Part shown: one piece after another, positions 12,485-24,600 of the stretch | How the letters are laid out: each line of letters opens with the position of its first letter | Numbering within the stretch: position 1 is the stretch's first letter | From: Kitagawia praeruptora | Lineage: Eukaryota > Streptophyta > Magnoliopsida > Apiales > Apiaceae | Direction: 5' to 3' | DNA length: 64,000 nt | Assembly: GCA_037693485.1 (NCBI GenBank) | Contig: CM075350.1 | Coordinates: forward strand, 59,190,001-59,254,000 | Notes under the pieces: generated by a model | Seen by the model: only the letters and a program-made list of their open reading frames with translations | The model's database searches: none | Told to the model about the DNA's origin: nothing | Program-made: the position numbers and the translations under genes

Positions 12485-12992
12485 TAAATGTATTTTATTG
12501 TGTTTTATGTCTATTTAATTAGAGGAGATTTGTAACTCCATAGGCTACTTATGTGGCACTAATAGTGCTTATGTGATTTGTATGAGCTCTATATAAAGAG
12601 TATTGTGATGAATAAAAATATATGCTTCCAACCAAATACTATCCCATATAATCTTTCTCTCCCTCTTATATTAAAAAAAACCATCATGGTATCAGAGCTT
12701 CAATGGTCTTAAGGGATCTGTGAGTATATGTGTATAGTTATGACTTCTCGTATGAGAGGTCTAAGTTTGTGGAGGGTTAAATCTGAGAGGGAGATACAAC
12801 CTCTTAGAGACAATCCAACACTAAATCGAATGAAGAATTTTGAAGATGGGTCAACCAAAGCTTCCGAAGAATATGAAAGAGGGTCAAGAGGAATCGATAA
12901 CAGGAGGCACCAAATTTCAGCATGTCAAGTTGATGAGAAAGAAACCATGGCACATCTAGCCATGGACGAATTACTTTTTTAAAGTTGAGGGT

Positions 12993-13262
12993 GAAAATTC
13001 ACCATGCAGAGAAGTGCTCCAAAATTTTAGTTATTTAATAATGTCAATAAGATGTGTTTATGGAGAGAAGTGCTCCATTAAATTTGATTTTGGAGATAAG
13101 ATGTGTTTATGGAGAGAAGTGCTCCATTAAATTTGATTTTGGAGAGAAGTGCTCTAAATGTGTAAGTTGGTGAGAAGTGCATCAACAAATTGGATATGGT
13201 GAGAAGTGCACCATGTTTATGGAGAGAAGTGCTCCATGGTTGTGGAGAGAAGTGCTCCATGT
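12993..13262. repeat. Degenerate GGAGAGAAGTGCTCCA tandem array
   Basis: About ten imperfect copies of a 16-20 bp motif (GAGAAGTGCTCCAT and variants) inside the second TRIM. Frames across it give only repetitive peptides, so I treat it as non-coding. Confidence 0.85.
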
Positions 13263-13578
13263 TTGGGTGATGATGGGAAGTACATCGTCGTTTAAATTTT
13301 TTTAGTATAGTTTACAATTTCGAATCAAGAGGGAGTGTTGGAGTTATGATTCAAAATTGTAACTCATGAAATAAATGTATTTTATTGTGTTTTATGTCTA
13401 TTTAATTAGAGGAGATTTGTAACTCCATAGGTTACTTATGTGGCACTAATAGTGCTTATGTGATTTGTATGAGCTCTATATAAAGAGTATTGTGATGAAT
13501 AAAAATATATGCTTCCAACCAAATACTATCCCATATAATCTTTCTCTCCCTCTTATATTAAAAAAAACCATCAGTTAT

Positions 13579-14160
13579 TTTCAGTACCACTGCTGAGAGA
13601 TGGAATACCAGGTTTATACTGAATCAGAATTAAAAAACTGGGATCTTAAGGTAGCATGTAAAGTAGAAACATTATTATATCATAATCCAGCCACAGGGCT
13701 TTCCATTTGCAAGTAGACAATAACTTATAAAGAGTTAAATAACCATAAAGTTTGAGTTTCATCCATTTGTGTGCTAACAAGATGGTGAATACTTTTGCTG
13801 ACAAGAAGAGTTCAAGTAGGCATGGTATATGCAATAGGGGATCTAGTTGATCTCAAATTGTGACTCTCCAGACAGGGATCAGTAGCCCTGAGGAAGTGTG
13901 TTGAGTTGGCACATAACCGTGTTTACCTCGATCAATTTCTTGCTCGTACTTGTCAATTATCTTAGACCGGAGTTATATATTATTAATGCGCCTGCTGTAT
14001 CGACAAGCCGTATCGCAGAAATGATGTGGATTGTTCAAAACTCTTACGACAAGCCGTATCGCAGAAATAATGTGGATTGCTCAAAACTCTTACAATGAAA
14101 AATAAACTAACAGAGTAAAGAATGATCTAAAATCCAAACAATAGAAACTTAAAACGACTA
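13579..14160. other. No gene seen; contains a 46-bp tandem duplication
   Basis: Short frames only. Two adjacent 46-bp copies (CGACAAGCCGTATCGCAGAA...) lie at 14001-14092. The first bases resemble sequence just after the GRAS stop (CAGTACC...CTGAGAG), perhaps by chance. Confidence 0.6.
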
Positions 14161-14403
14161 CTCCCTCCCTCTGTCCCAATCATTTATACACTTTTTTTTT
14201 TAAGTGTCTGACATGCATTTTAAGGTGCATAATTCATAACTTATTTTTTAAATTTTCTTTTTTTTTTATAAAAATAGGATTGTTCTATTTTTATATTAAA
14301 AAAAATTATAAAAATAAGTTATATAACTATAGTAGTTAGAAGCCTTAAAATGCGTGTCACGCCCCCGTCCCCCAACGTATATAACTCACTGGGACGGAGG
14401 GAG
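14161..14403. mobile_element. Stowaway MITE
   Basis: Ends are CTCCCTCC...GTCCC and GGGACGGAGGGAG, flanked by TA on both sides (14159-14160, 14404-14405). This is the standard Tc1/Mariner-derived Stowaway signature. Non-coding, 243 bp. Confidence 0.93.
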
Positions 14404-14677
14404 TACTTTCTTAAAATTTAAAAAAAAAACTATTTTCTTGTTACTGTGTCGGTGTGTCCTATATATTTGTTTGTTTGTATCCAGAGTATTTTTCTTTCAT
14501 AAGTTTTGCAGTATAAACTTGTTATAACTTATAATCCGAAAGCTGGGGTCTCCAAAGTCATAGGCTCTGCAGTCAATTTATCAAGAGAATAAAAAACCGT
14601 GCATCCAAATTTCCGATTCCGATGACTTTGGGTTACCATGTCCTAATATTATTCAAACTGATTATAGGCCACTTGAG

Positions 14678-15806
14678 GTGTTTGAAAACGAAATGTATAC
14701 TCAAGTAGAACAAATTTCTACATCCAAAGTGGCTGAACCTGGAGAGCAGGACCCATTTTGCTCAGACCTTGGGAATGACATTAACAAAGGAAAAATGGCA
14801 GACACAGGACTCCGTATGGACAACAGGAACAAATCCAATAGAGCACAGAACTACTCAGGTGCAAATTGTGACTCGCTCCAGAACTAGACTTGCCAGTCGA
14901 GCACAAGCCTTATTCTTATTCTGTGTTTTTGTTTGAGCTCCTCGGCAAATATGAGAGTGGGGGTAAAGTTGGACGATGAACATTATGAAAAATCTAAGCA
15001 GCAGAGTTACAACAAGTAGCCAAAAGCTGTCATCAGAAGAAATCATAAGGGTGGCTGCAAAGAGATACATCCAGTTCCCTAGCAAAGATCTTGACTGTGT
15101 CACCACTTTTATCCACCCATATGGTTCTGTCCTGTCAATCCTGTCATTGGAAGAAACAAGCGGCGCAGACCTAGCACACCTTCCTTTAGCCGCAGCTGAT
15201 AAAATTTTGGATGGCAATTTGATTCTGTAAGGAGATTGCTTACGCGTTGTGGGTGCAAGGCATCAAAATCAGGAAATCCAATTGAAAGACTAACATCAAA
15301 TTTTTCTGAAGCTCTGCAAAAAAAATCCTCAGAGAAACAGGAAGCAGAAAAATTAAGATGGCGAGTGAGAGTGTTAGAGCCCCCAGTAATGGCCTCTCAA
15401 CAGGTGTTGACCAAACAGTTTTGGCGATTCATGAGGACATTCCATTTGGTAGGGTGGTGAACTTTGCGTCAAGGCAAAAATTTTGGAACATGTCGCAGTA
15501 GAAACCAATATACACCTCAATGATCTTCCTATTAGGAGTGGAATCCACTGGCCACCCATGACACGAGCCCTTTCAGAACAGAAAGCTCATCCAGTTCAAC
15601 TCCTTAAGATCACTGCTCTCAATACAGAAGATAAACAAAAGGTTAAGGATATTGGTAAGAGTTTAGAAAGCGTTGCAAACCCATTGAACATCAACTTTTT
15701 ATATGACGTAGTAACTGTAGATGACATGAGCTATCCAAAGAAAGAATTATTTGATATTCAATCTGGGAGGTGCCCGTTTAGCGAGGCTATAAACAACATA
15801 ACGTGA
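14678..15806 (+). pseudogene. Second GRAS-family pseudogene, frameshifted and truncated
   Basis: A chain of short frames matches the first GRAS copy block by block: KLSSEEIIRVAAKRYIQF (from about 15020), VTTFIHPYGSVLSILSLEE, DLAHLPLAAADKI, GNPIERLTSNFSEALQKK (15275 on), then HLNDLPIRSGIHWPPMTRAL and PVQLLKITAL (15515 on). At least three frameshifts or small deletions separate the blocks. Similarity stops near 15780, before the PFYRE and SAW regions, so the C-terminal third is gone. An upstream frame of 69 codons at 14678-14887 may be its N-terminal region, but it has no match in copy 1. It is probably an older tandem duplicate of the 8965-11749 gene. It points tail-to-tail at SIRB, about 100 bp away. 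Confidence 0.8.
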
Positions 15807-15907
15807 AACTAACTGCTACTGATACAAGTTTTTTCAACAATTTACCGCTGTACTTTAGTACTAGTTGGCCACTAAACAAAACGAGCTAATCCAACACCAT
15901 TTACGCA

Positions 15908-17890
15908 TCAGTAAAGCTGACATTTGCCGGTTCCAGCACAAACTGAACACTCATCTGCATCTCCAGCAACATGACTCAAGCAACGTTGAATTCGGTCATT
16001 CACAACATCCTGCAGATAAAAAAGAATTTTAGGCTACTCTTGTGAACTTTCTTTGATTAATATATTTAATCAAGGAGAAACATCAGACCGAAAAGTTAAT
16101 CTAAAAAAAACTAGAGTACTCAGATTTATGAACAAAATATTGGCAAACAGAAGATATAGACTCTCATACAATGCAATAAAATTTACCACAAGTAGCTCAT
16201 GCAGTCCAAGAGGCGCAGTTATAATATAAGATACACCTCGATGCTCCTTTGCAGCTTCAGCTGTCAATGAAGGAATATCCTGTAACACAAAATTGGTCAC
16301 AGAGCAGCAGAAGTGTCATTTTTTAGTTATTATGGACTTCAATATAATTGTGCAAAGCCTGCCTGGAAGCGAAGTATAACTGTATAGATATGCATATAAT
16401 AAGTGGCAACAAGTTATTACAATCACATGATAATATTAATAGGCTCACAATTACAAGATTGACACGTAGTTAATCTTATTGCGACAAGTTACCTGGTGCC
16501 AATGTCGTCCAGGAAACAGGAAAAATGGGCTTACAATAACACGATTGACCCCTTGTTGTACACATGAAGCAAAGGCGTCTTTAATGGATGGTTCTGCCAA
16601 CTCCTAGTGTTTCCAAAATCATATGAAGCACTGTGAATTGATTTTCAAAAAGAAAAAAATATATACTATAACAGAATGGCATGCACTATATAAGAACAAA
16701 AAACACAAAGCTGGTCGTAAATCAGCATGACTTGTAGCATCACCCAAGATACAATAAAGTAGATTATGTCATTTTGTAAATGTCAAATCCAAATTAAGAT
16801 AAAGATTTTAAATAGTGATATACACGACATTATTCACATACATACCGTGGGCGGACCAGGTTCCAATATTAGGGGGAACAATATCATTATAGTCAAACAA
16901 AGAAAAAGAAATACCAAGAAAGAATTAGCTGAAAGACTTGAAACTAATAAGAAAAATTAATACCAGAAAGCATTCGGATAAAAAGACTAAACAAATAATT
17001 TGGTTATTTGTCGATGCCAAGAATCTAACTCAAGACTCGGAGATCAAAATTTAACACAAAACTAGCTCAGCTAGTAGAAATCTTTTATAAACATCTGTGA
17101 TGCACAGTTCTAGTCTCCATTTCAAAATCAAAGGAGGGCATTCTCCCCCCTTGCACCTGGTTCTAGTCTACATAATGTACCCACTCAATGCAATTTAGTT
17201 TCTTTCTCGACTATTTTCCTTATAAGAATCTACCATATAAAAAAAGTATTATAAGACACAAGAAAAGAAGTATTTACCATATGAGCAGGCTCCACAATCG
17301 GGTACCCAGTTTTATCTCTAAACATGATCACAAACTCATCTGAAAACCAAGTAATCATTTACTAACAATCTTTACAAATACTTAAAGAGAAATAGCACAA
17401 ACATATCTTACTTAGCATAAGGTTGGACTCATTCCTACGCGAACCATGATCAACAATAATGACACCGTCTTTGCTGCCAATCCCATGTGTCTCCTGTCTA
17501 TAACCGCCATTCGAAGCAGCGAAACACAAGCTTGTTGGTACATTTCTCTTTGGATTATAACTTACTTTAACAAATCTTGGAAGTGCACGTCTAGGGTTTG
17601 GTACAGTTTGTCTTAATAAACAGCTAGTGTTCCCCGAAAAACAACACAGATTTCAAATTAATAAGCTGTAGTTATATATACATAAATTTCAATTAGGGAT
17701 TGTATTGAAGTGAAATTAAAGTTGTGGAGTATGCACGAAGGAAATATGATTGAATTCGTGGTATGTGCTTCAAAATGTAGAAGCCTGTATATGATACATA
17801 CGGAGAGGGGCGAGCGAGAGAGAGAGAGAGAGAGAGAGAGAGGTACCTTTTGGAGTTGAATTGAGAAGAAAGAGACGACGAGGAGTCCAT
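15908..17890 (-). CDS. SIRB: Sirohydrochlorin ferrochelatase, chloroplastic (six exons)
   Basis: Exons on the minus strand: 17847-17890, 17412-17623, 17278-17339, 16493-16603, 16187-16279, 15908-16009. All junctions are GT-AG and the joined 624-bp frame is clean (207 residues). Family knowledge: SirB inserts Fe2+ into sirohydrochlorin to make siroheme, the cofactor of plastid nitrite and sulfite reductases. Seen: a Ser/Arg-rich N-terminus fitting a transit peptide; VIIVDHGSRR with His74-Gly-Ser-Arg77 of the CbiX/SirB fold; VSPFFLFPGRHWHQ near residues 130-143; ITAPLGLHELL; and a C-terminal CSVCAGTGKC (Cys195, Cys198, Cys204), the region linked to an Fe-S cluster in plant SirB. Length is close to the usual ~220. 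Start chosen at 17890 because upstream ATGs give only very short frames. A (GA)n tract lies just inside intron 1. This is the one intact conserved host gene here. Confidence 0.93.
17815..17842. repeat. (GA)n microsatellite at the SIRB intron 1 donor
   Basis: About 14 GA units, read as CT on the gene strand, starting a few bases after the GTACC splice donor of exon 1. Confidence 0.95.
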
Positions 17891-19447
17891 TGATAATTTG
17901 AGAAATCTCCTTGTAGGTGCTCACCAGAGTGCTCCCAGTTTTTGCAGCTTCTCAAATCATGATAAGCCAAATAGCCAATGCCAGTGTGCTCTCAACGACG
18001 GCGTTTAGGCATGGAGTATATTTACGCTTTTTTTAATTTTTTTAAATAACAATTTGTATTCTTTATTATAAATAAATCCTCGTTTCAATGGAGTTATAAT
18101 AAGGTAATACTCTCCTTCTTTTGTGAGAGTTGGTTCGGATTCAACGATAAGAGCTTATTTGAAACTGCATTTGTGATCGTCAATTCAAACGGATTTTGGC
18201 GAAGATATTGAGCGTAGAGCGAGTATTTATAGATGTATCATTTTTTTCAGACATATGCTTATTTGTCTCATTTTGATTATGAAAACGAGTGTGTCATTCT
18301 GTTCTTTGTTTGATCGATTCAATCATTCTTGTAGATGTCGTATGACTTTTATGTATTGAATTATCACCTTTCATCAAAAAAAATAAGGGTAATGGTCAAA
18401 AATGCCATTTTTTCAAGATTTTAATACACAAATACCATTTTAATATTTTTGATCAAAAATATCAACCTATTACGCATTTTCAAAATGGTTAATATTATTA
18501 CGCATTTGTGGAATGGGTATCATGTAAGAAAGTTTCAAAAAAAATGAAAAAAAAAATAAAAAAATTAATTAAATAATTGTGATATGCATTCTGGAAATGC
18601 GTAATACCCCAATTCTGAAGGTGTTACGCACTTTTTTTAACTTTATATGCATTACCCATTTGACAAATGCGTAAGACGATTGCCCATTTTTGAAATGCAT
18701 AATACACTGGTATTTTTGGTCAAAAAATTCAGAAATGATATTTTCGTTAAAAAGTTAATAAAAATGGTAAAAATGTCATTATTTCTTATAATAACAACTA
18801 TAGTAGAACTTCCATAAATGAATATGATTGGGACGTTGAAATTATATTCAATGAGATTATTTATTTATTGTAAATGAATATTTATTTAGATAATTATATT
18901 ATTTTCTTATGATTTCAAAATTTAATATTTGAAAATTCAAATTTTTTATCATATATTTTCTTCATACTCAATAATATGCGTACATGCGTAATACATGGAG
19001 ATTAAGTATAGCATATTTGAACTATTTTAACATATTTGAGATTATTTATAAGATTGTATGTATAAAATATTTAGAATTGATTGAAATTTATATGAATTTA
19101 TGAATTTTTTTGACTAGAAGTCATGAATCATAAAAATATATATTGTTAGTCATAGAAGCATATATTTGTATTCATATAATAACAAGCCTACTTGATCATA
19201 GTAATATTATGTATTACTTACATAACCCTTTAGCTGGGAATCCATTAGTTAAATTTTTGTCTTGTAAATTGTACTTAGTAATAGGAATCAATTTTATCTG
19301 TGTATTGTACAAAGAGTAACATAATAATGCTTGAAAGAAGGTCCATGGATCATAGCTCAAGATTGAAGAAGAAGAAGAAGAATGAAGAATAAACACAATT
19401 GGAGTTTGAAGAATGAAATTTTGCCTAAGTACAAATTCGAAAAATAA
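17891..19447. other. No gene seen; SIRB upstream region and AT-rich spacer
   Basis: The first ~200 bp is the presumed SIRB promoter and leader; two minimal upstream ORFs occur on the minus strand and no clear TATA box is seen. From about 18390 to 18780 a stretch repeats motifs such as AAATGCGTAATA and AATGGTCAAAAATGCCATTTT but has no clean terminal repeats. A (GAA)n tract is at 19363-19383. Confidence 0.55.
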
Positions 19448-19661
19448 TTTGTTCTAGTAGAGGACTTAAGGATTCGACATCTCAAGTATTCGATATTTCA
19501 AAGGCACTATTCGATATCTCAAAGAGTCAATCAAGTCAAAGTCGTATTCGATATCTCAAGGATTCCAAAAGTCAAGAAACCATTCGACATCTCAAGGATT
19601 TCATAAGTCAAGAAGCCATTCGACATCTCAAGAATTCCAGAAGTAAAGACTCATTCGAGAA
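19448..19661. repeat. Degenerate tandem repeat (ATTCGACATCTCAAG)
   Basis: About six imperfect 33-40 bp units of the type CATTCGACATCTCAAGGATT...AAGTCAAGAA immediately left of copia element A. The sequence right of A (38729 onward) looks like a continuation, as expected for an insertion into this array. Confidence 0.7.
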
Positions 19662-19666
19662 GTAAC

Positions 19667-21102
19667 TGTTGGTAATTATGACTAAAACAGCAACATAGAG
19701 GCAGTTATATATCGTATTTAACAAGTCCAGGCCAAGCATACAATTTGCGAAACAAAACACGAAGGTAAAACACATGCATGTCAGTAACTGATAGAACAAA
19801 GAGAAGGCAGTAAACATACCAGTAGCCATAGCTATATCAGTATGTAGAACAAATAAAACAAACAGCTGAGTCGTCAGGATTTGCTAGAAAGCCTGACTGC
19901 TCTTGAAGAGATAATTGCCCCCACTTACAACTGTGTTGGGATGCTTGCAACACCTCTCCCAGGATAAAACAGCTCCGAGCTAAATGATCACAGTAATCAG
20001 AAAGCTCAACTTCGACTAGCACCTCAGTCGCCGGAAAAACCCTAAGTAAAATATACTATAACAGGAGGAGAATAGAGAGTGTAGAGAAGACAAGAGAATG
20101 TAGGGTGTGGTCTGTATATTCAGTGTATCCAGTATAACAATCAGTAGCTTAGGTCTCTATTTATAGGAGAGACCAAACGTAACTGATGCCACCCAATTAA
20201 TATTGTAACTGCCGATTTACATTTAATAAAATGAAACGGCTGATTTAATAAAATCAAAACGGTTGATTTAATAAATCGTAACTGTTACGTTATATTTATC
20301 CACACATATCAGTTTTTATTTTAATTATAAGAATATACACAATATATATATCATCAAATTCTGACCCAACATCAGGATCTGATCCATCAGGATTTTTCGT
20401 CCGTCAGGATCTGATGTCCATCAGTATTTGATCATTCATCAGGATCTGATACCGTCAGGACTTGAGGTCCATCAGTATTTGATCCAGCATCAGGATCTGG
20501 TAGTACCTTCAGGATTTCATCAGGACTTGGCCCATCAGTATTAGATGTCTGACCAGTTACTGATCTATTCCAAGTACTGATCCCAGATGATATATATATA
20601 TATTCTAATTAAAATATTATTTAATCACAGAAATAAAATCCCTCGCCCAGGTCGCCTCGCGTACGCGAGACGCCGAGACATTCGCCCAAATCGCCCTTCG
20701 ACCGAGCCGACCCGACCCGAGTCGAGACGTGACGTGGCGTGGCGTGGCGAGGCGGGCGGGGCGGGCGGCGGCGGCGCGCGTGTGTGTGCGCGTGGAGCAC
20801 ACAGTAACACCATGCACCATCATACACCTTAGTAGTTGTACACTACCCATGTGTGTGATTCTATATAAAGCCAACAACCCCCTTTATTCATTTCAATGTG
20901 GGACGAATACACATTCTCATTTCAAGCTTATTCAAGCTACTAACTTCAACTCCATTTCTCTATGGGTTTCACTAAGAAAATTACTTAGACCCATATATGA
21001 AAATTTAAGTCCTCATAACAAGGAACAATTTCCAATCGTTAAAATCCGGAATTAAACTCAAGAACATAAAATACTTATGCTCTAAAACTCCATTTTCTAA
21101 CA
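19667..21102 (-). repeat. 3' LTR of copia element A
   Basis: 1,436 bp. It contains a cluster of CATCAGGATCTGAT/CATCAGTATTTGAT motifs (about 20360-20560) and a strikingly GC-rich block (about 20640-20800) with GGCGGGCGG and CGCGCGTGTGTG. A purine tract GTGGGGGAT (minus strand) adjoins it at 21103. Confidence 0.92.
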
Positions 21103-21626
21103 ATCCCCCACAAATCCATATAGAAATATTTCAGGTTTTCCATCATGACTTGTTTTTCAGAGTCGGTACCCTTCCGGGTTTGAACCCTCCTAAGTCCCCT
21201 ACTTCAATGATTACCGGATTCAGATGGAATGTTTCACCTTGAATCTTAATCCGTTTGGTGTAACCATGTTCCATAGACGACGACAAGTCAAAGGCTATGG
21301 TGCCAATCTACGGCTTTGAGACATTAATGGTCTTGTCTCGATCCTGTTCATCGAATGCTTCAAGGAATAACCCTTCCCTCTAATTGCGACCACACAATTA
21401 CATTCGCTTAGCTGGGCATCTCCAGAGATGTACTGCAACCATCTCGTCAAATGACTTGACCCCATTCAGAGTTATAATAACTCTTGCTATCTAGCAGTAT
21501 CAGTACCTTCTAGGTTTTCAGGGGATAGACTCAGATACATCAGTATCAGCTATGTAGCAAAGGTACTATCAATTCATCCTTACAGCTTGTTATTACCACA
21601 TTGAATACACTTCAAGGGATCTCCTC
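21103..21626 (-). other. 3' untranslated interior of element A
   Basis: Between the RNase H stop and the 3' LTR. It includes the polypurine tract (minus strand) at 21103-21117. No gene is seen. Confidence 0.7.
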
Positions 21627-24600
21627 TCATGTGTATTGGGTTCCCACTGATGATGAACTATGATGGGTTGACAGCCCCATCCCCAACCTTGACTTAAGGA
21701 CCACTGCAGGTTCCAGTCCTTTAGTTAAAGGATCAGCTATATTATTCTGAGTTCCTATGAACTCTACAGCAATAATCCTATCAGACACTAAACCCCTAAT
21801 AGACTTTAGTCTAACTTGGATGTGCCTCTTGGTTTTAGCATTATACTTTTTACTGCTAATCTTGTCGATAGTTGTTTTACTATCACAATGAATAGCAAGC
21901 GCAGGAAGCGGTCTACTTACTACAGGTATCGTGGACATAAGTCCATGTAACCATTCAGCCTCCGTCCCCGTGGCATCAAGCGCACACAACTCAGCCTCAA
22001 AAGTAGACCGAGTTACTATAGTCTGTTTGGTCGACTTCCAGGATATTGCTCCCCCTGCTAAGGTGAACACGTATCCAGTCACTCCATTGGAACCAGACTT
22101 CTTAGCTATCCAACTTGCATCACTGTACCCCTCAAGTACACCAGAAAATCTCCTATAGTGTAAACTTAGGTACATTGTGCCTTTCAGATATCTAAGTACT
22201 CTATCAAGAGCATCCCAATGAGTTCTGTTTGGACAGCTTGTATACCTAGCCAACTTAGACACAGAGTATGAAATATCTGGTCTAGTACAGTTAGCAAGAT
22301 ACTGCAAACTCCCTATAATCTGAGAATACCTTAACTGAGACACAGGTACTCCTGAAGCATTCTTAACAAGGGCAACTTTAGGATCATAGGGTGTACTAGC
22401 GATTCTACACTGTGAATAACCATATTTCTCAAGTATAGATTTCTCTATATAATGAGACTGCGATAAAGTTATTCCCTCAGCTGACTGTGTCAGTTTGAGA
22501 CCAAGAATCACACTAGCCTCACCCAAATCCTTCATTTCAAAATGCCTTTTCAAGAAAGCTTTTGTCTCGTTAATTATCTCAAGATTGGTTCCAAACAATA
22601 GTATGTCATCAACATATAGGCACAAGATGACACACTCACTACCTTTTAACTTTAGTGTAGATACACTTATCACTTTCATTAATATCATAACTGAAAGGCA
22701 ATATAGTTTCATCAAACTTTTTATGCCAATCCCTAGGAGCTTGTTTCAAACCATAGATGGATTTGATCAACTTACATACTTTCCTTTCGTTACCAGATGC
22801 AACAAATCCCTCAGGCTGATCCATATAAATCTCTTCTTCAAGTTCACCATGAAGAAAAGCTGTCTTTACATCCATTTGATGGATGATAAGACCATGTACG
22901 GAAGCCAATGCTACAAGCATTCGGATTGTTGTCATCCTAGCTACAGGAGAGTATGTATCAAAGTAATCAATACCCTCCATTTGCTTAAAACCCTTAGCTA
23001 CCAGTCTAGCTTTGTACTTATCTATTGAGCCGTCAGGATTCAACTTCCTTTTAAATATCCATCTGCACCCGATAGTAGAACACCCAGGAGGGAGATCAAC
23101 TAACTCCCATGTTCCGTTAGAAACAATAGAGTCAATTTCACTCTTTACAGCGCCCTTCCAGTGCCTAGACTCTGAAGAATCCATAGCTTGTCGGAAAGTT
23201 AAAGGTTCGTCCTCGACATTGTAAGTGATAAAATCACTTCCAAAATCCTTGACTACCTTTGCACGCTTACTCCTTCGTGGTTCCTCTACCTCCTTAGGAG
23301 TAGAGCTACTACTAGGTTCCGCCCCCACATTTGTCATCTTTTCCACATGATCAGGAATAGAACTTGATGTGTGAGTATGTTATTCATTAGAAGTAACTAG
23401 AGGCATACCAGTCTTCATAGGGTAAACATCCTCAAAGAATGTAGCATCACGAAACTCAACTATCGTATTTGCCACTATACCATCTATGTCAGATTTTAAT
23501 ACTAAAAATCTCATAGCTGTAGTGGTCTCAAGATAGCCCAGAAAGATACAATCAACAGTCTTCGGACCTAGTTTCTTTCTCTTGTGTTCAGGGACAAGTA
23601 CCTTAGCAAGGCACCCCCACACACGAAGATACTTAAGACTAGTCTTCTTGCTCTTCCATAACTCATAGGGTGTCTTATCCATGTGTTTCAGAGGAACTCT
23701 ATTCAGAATATGGCAAGCCGTATTCAGAGCTTCTCCCCACATGTATTTAGGCAACCCAGAATTAATAAGCATACTATTAATCATATCTTTAAATGTTCTG
23801 TTCTTTCGCTCAGCAACCCCATTAGACTCAGGTGTGTATGGTGGTGTAACTTCATGAACTATACCATTGCTTGCACAAAATTCATTAAAAGCGTTACTCG
23901 TATACTCACCACCTCTATCAGATCTCAACCTTTTAAGTACCTTACTAGTTTGTTTTTCTACTTCAGTTTTATATATAATGAATTTACTAAGTGCTTCATC
24001 CTTATGTCTAAGTAAATAAACATAACAGTATCTACTACTATCATCTATAAAGGTAATGAAGTATCTAAACTGGTCCTTAGTCAACACACCACCAAATTCA
24101 CAAATATCAGTGTGTACTAAATCTAACAAGTCTGAATCCCTATCAATATTATGAAAAGGTTTCCTTATTTGTTTAGCAGACACACATACTTGACATTTAG
24201 AATTCTTTTCTATAGTGTGTTTTGGAATCAACTCTAAGTTCATCATATTTTTAAGAGCACCAAAATTTAAGTGACCAAGTCTAGCATGCCATAAAGTTGA
24301 AGATCCAACATAGTTAACAGAAGGAGTAATCTTATTTAAAGCACCCAAAACGGGTTCAGCATTTATCACAAATAAACCATTTGACAAGTAACCCTTGCCA
24401 AAGAAAGTACCAGTATGAATAAGAACTACTTTATTACATTTAAGAGAGACTTCAAAACCATTAGCTACTAAACAGCTTCCACTTATTATATTTCTACGCA
24501 TGTCGGGAACATGATGCACTCTCGTCAGGGATAGAACACGACCCGAAGGAAACTTCAAGTCCACTTTTCCTATTCCATGTACTTGAGCAGCACTTGCGTT

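Larger units (their letters stand above)
11864..13573 (+). mobile_element. Second TRIM, with a MITE inside its 5' LTR
   Basis: The 3' LTR is 13336-13573 (238 bp). The 5' LTR is 11864-12686 and is longer only because a MITE sits in it at 11910-12484. Both start TGTTGGAGTTATG and end CCATCA. The target duplication GTTAT is at 11859-11863 and 13574-13578. The primer-binding site TGGTATCAGAGC follows the 5' LTR at 12687, and a purine tract AAGAGGGAG precedes the 3' LTR. The 649-bp interior holds a short frame of about 84 codons without a recognisable domain, plus a tandem array. It lies about 115 bp after the GRAS stop codon. Confidence 0.92.

Noticed and set aside
18390..18790. Possible MITE with AATGGTCAAAAATGCCATTTT at both ends
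   Set aside because: The two end motifs are in direct, not inverted, orientation, and no target duplication was found.
20587..21055. Frames across the GC-rich LTR block
   Set aside because: Low-complexity Arg/Pro/Ala peptides in several frames at once; part of the LTR.
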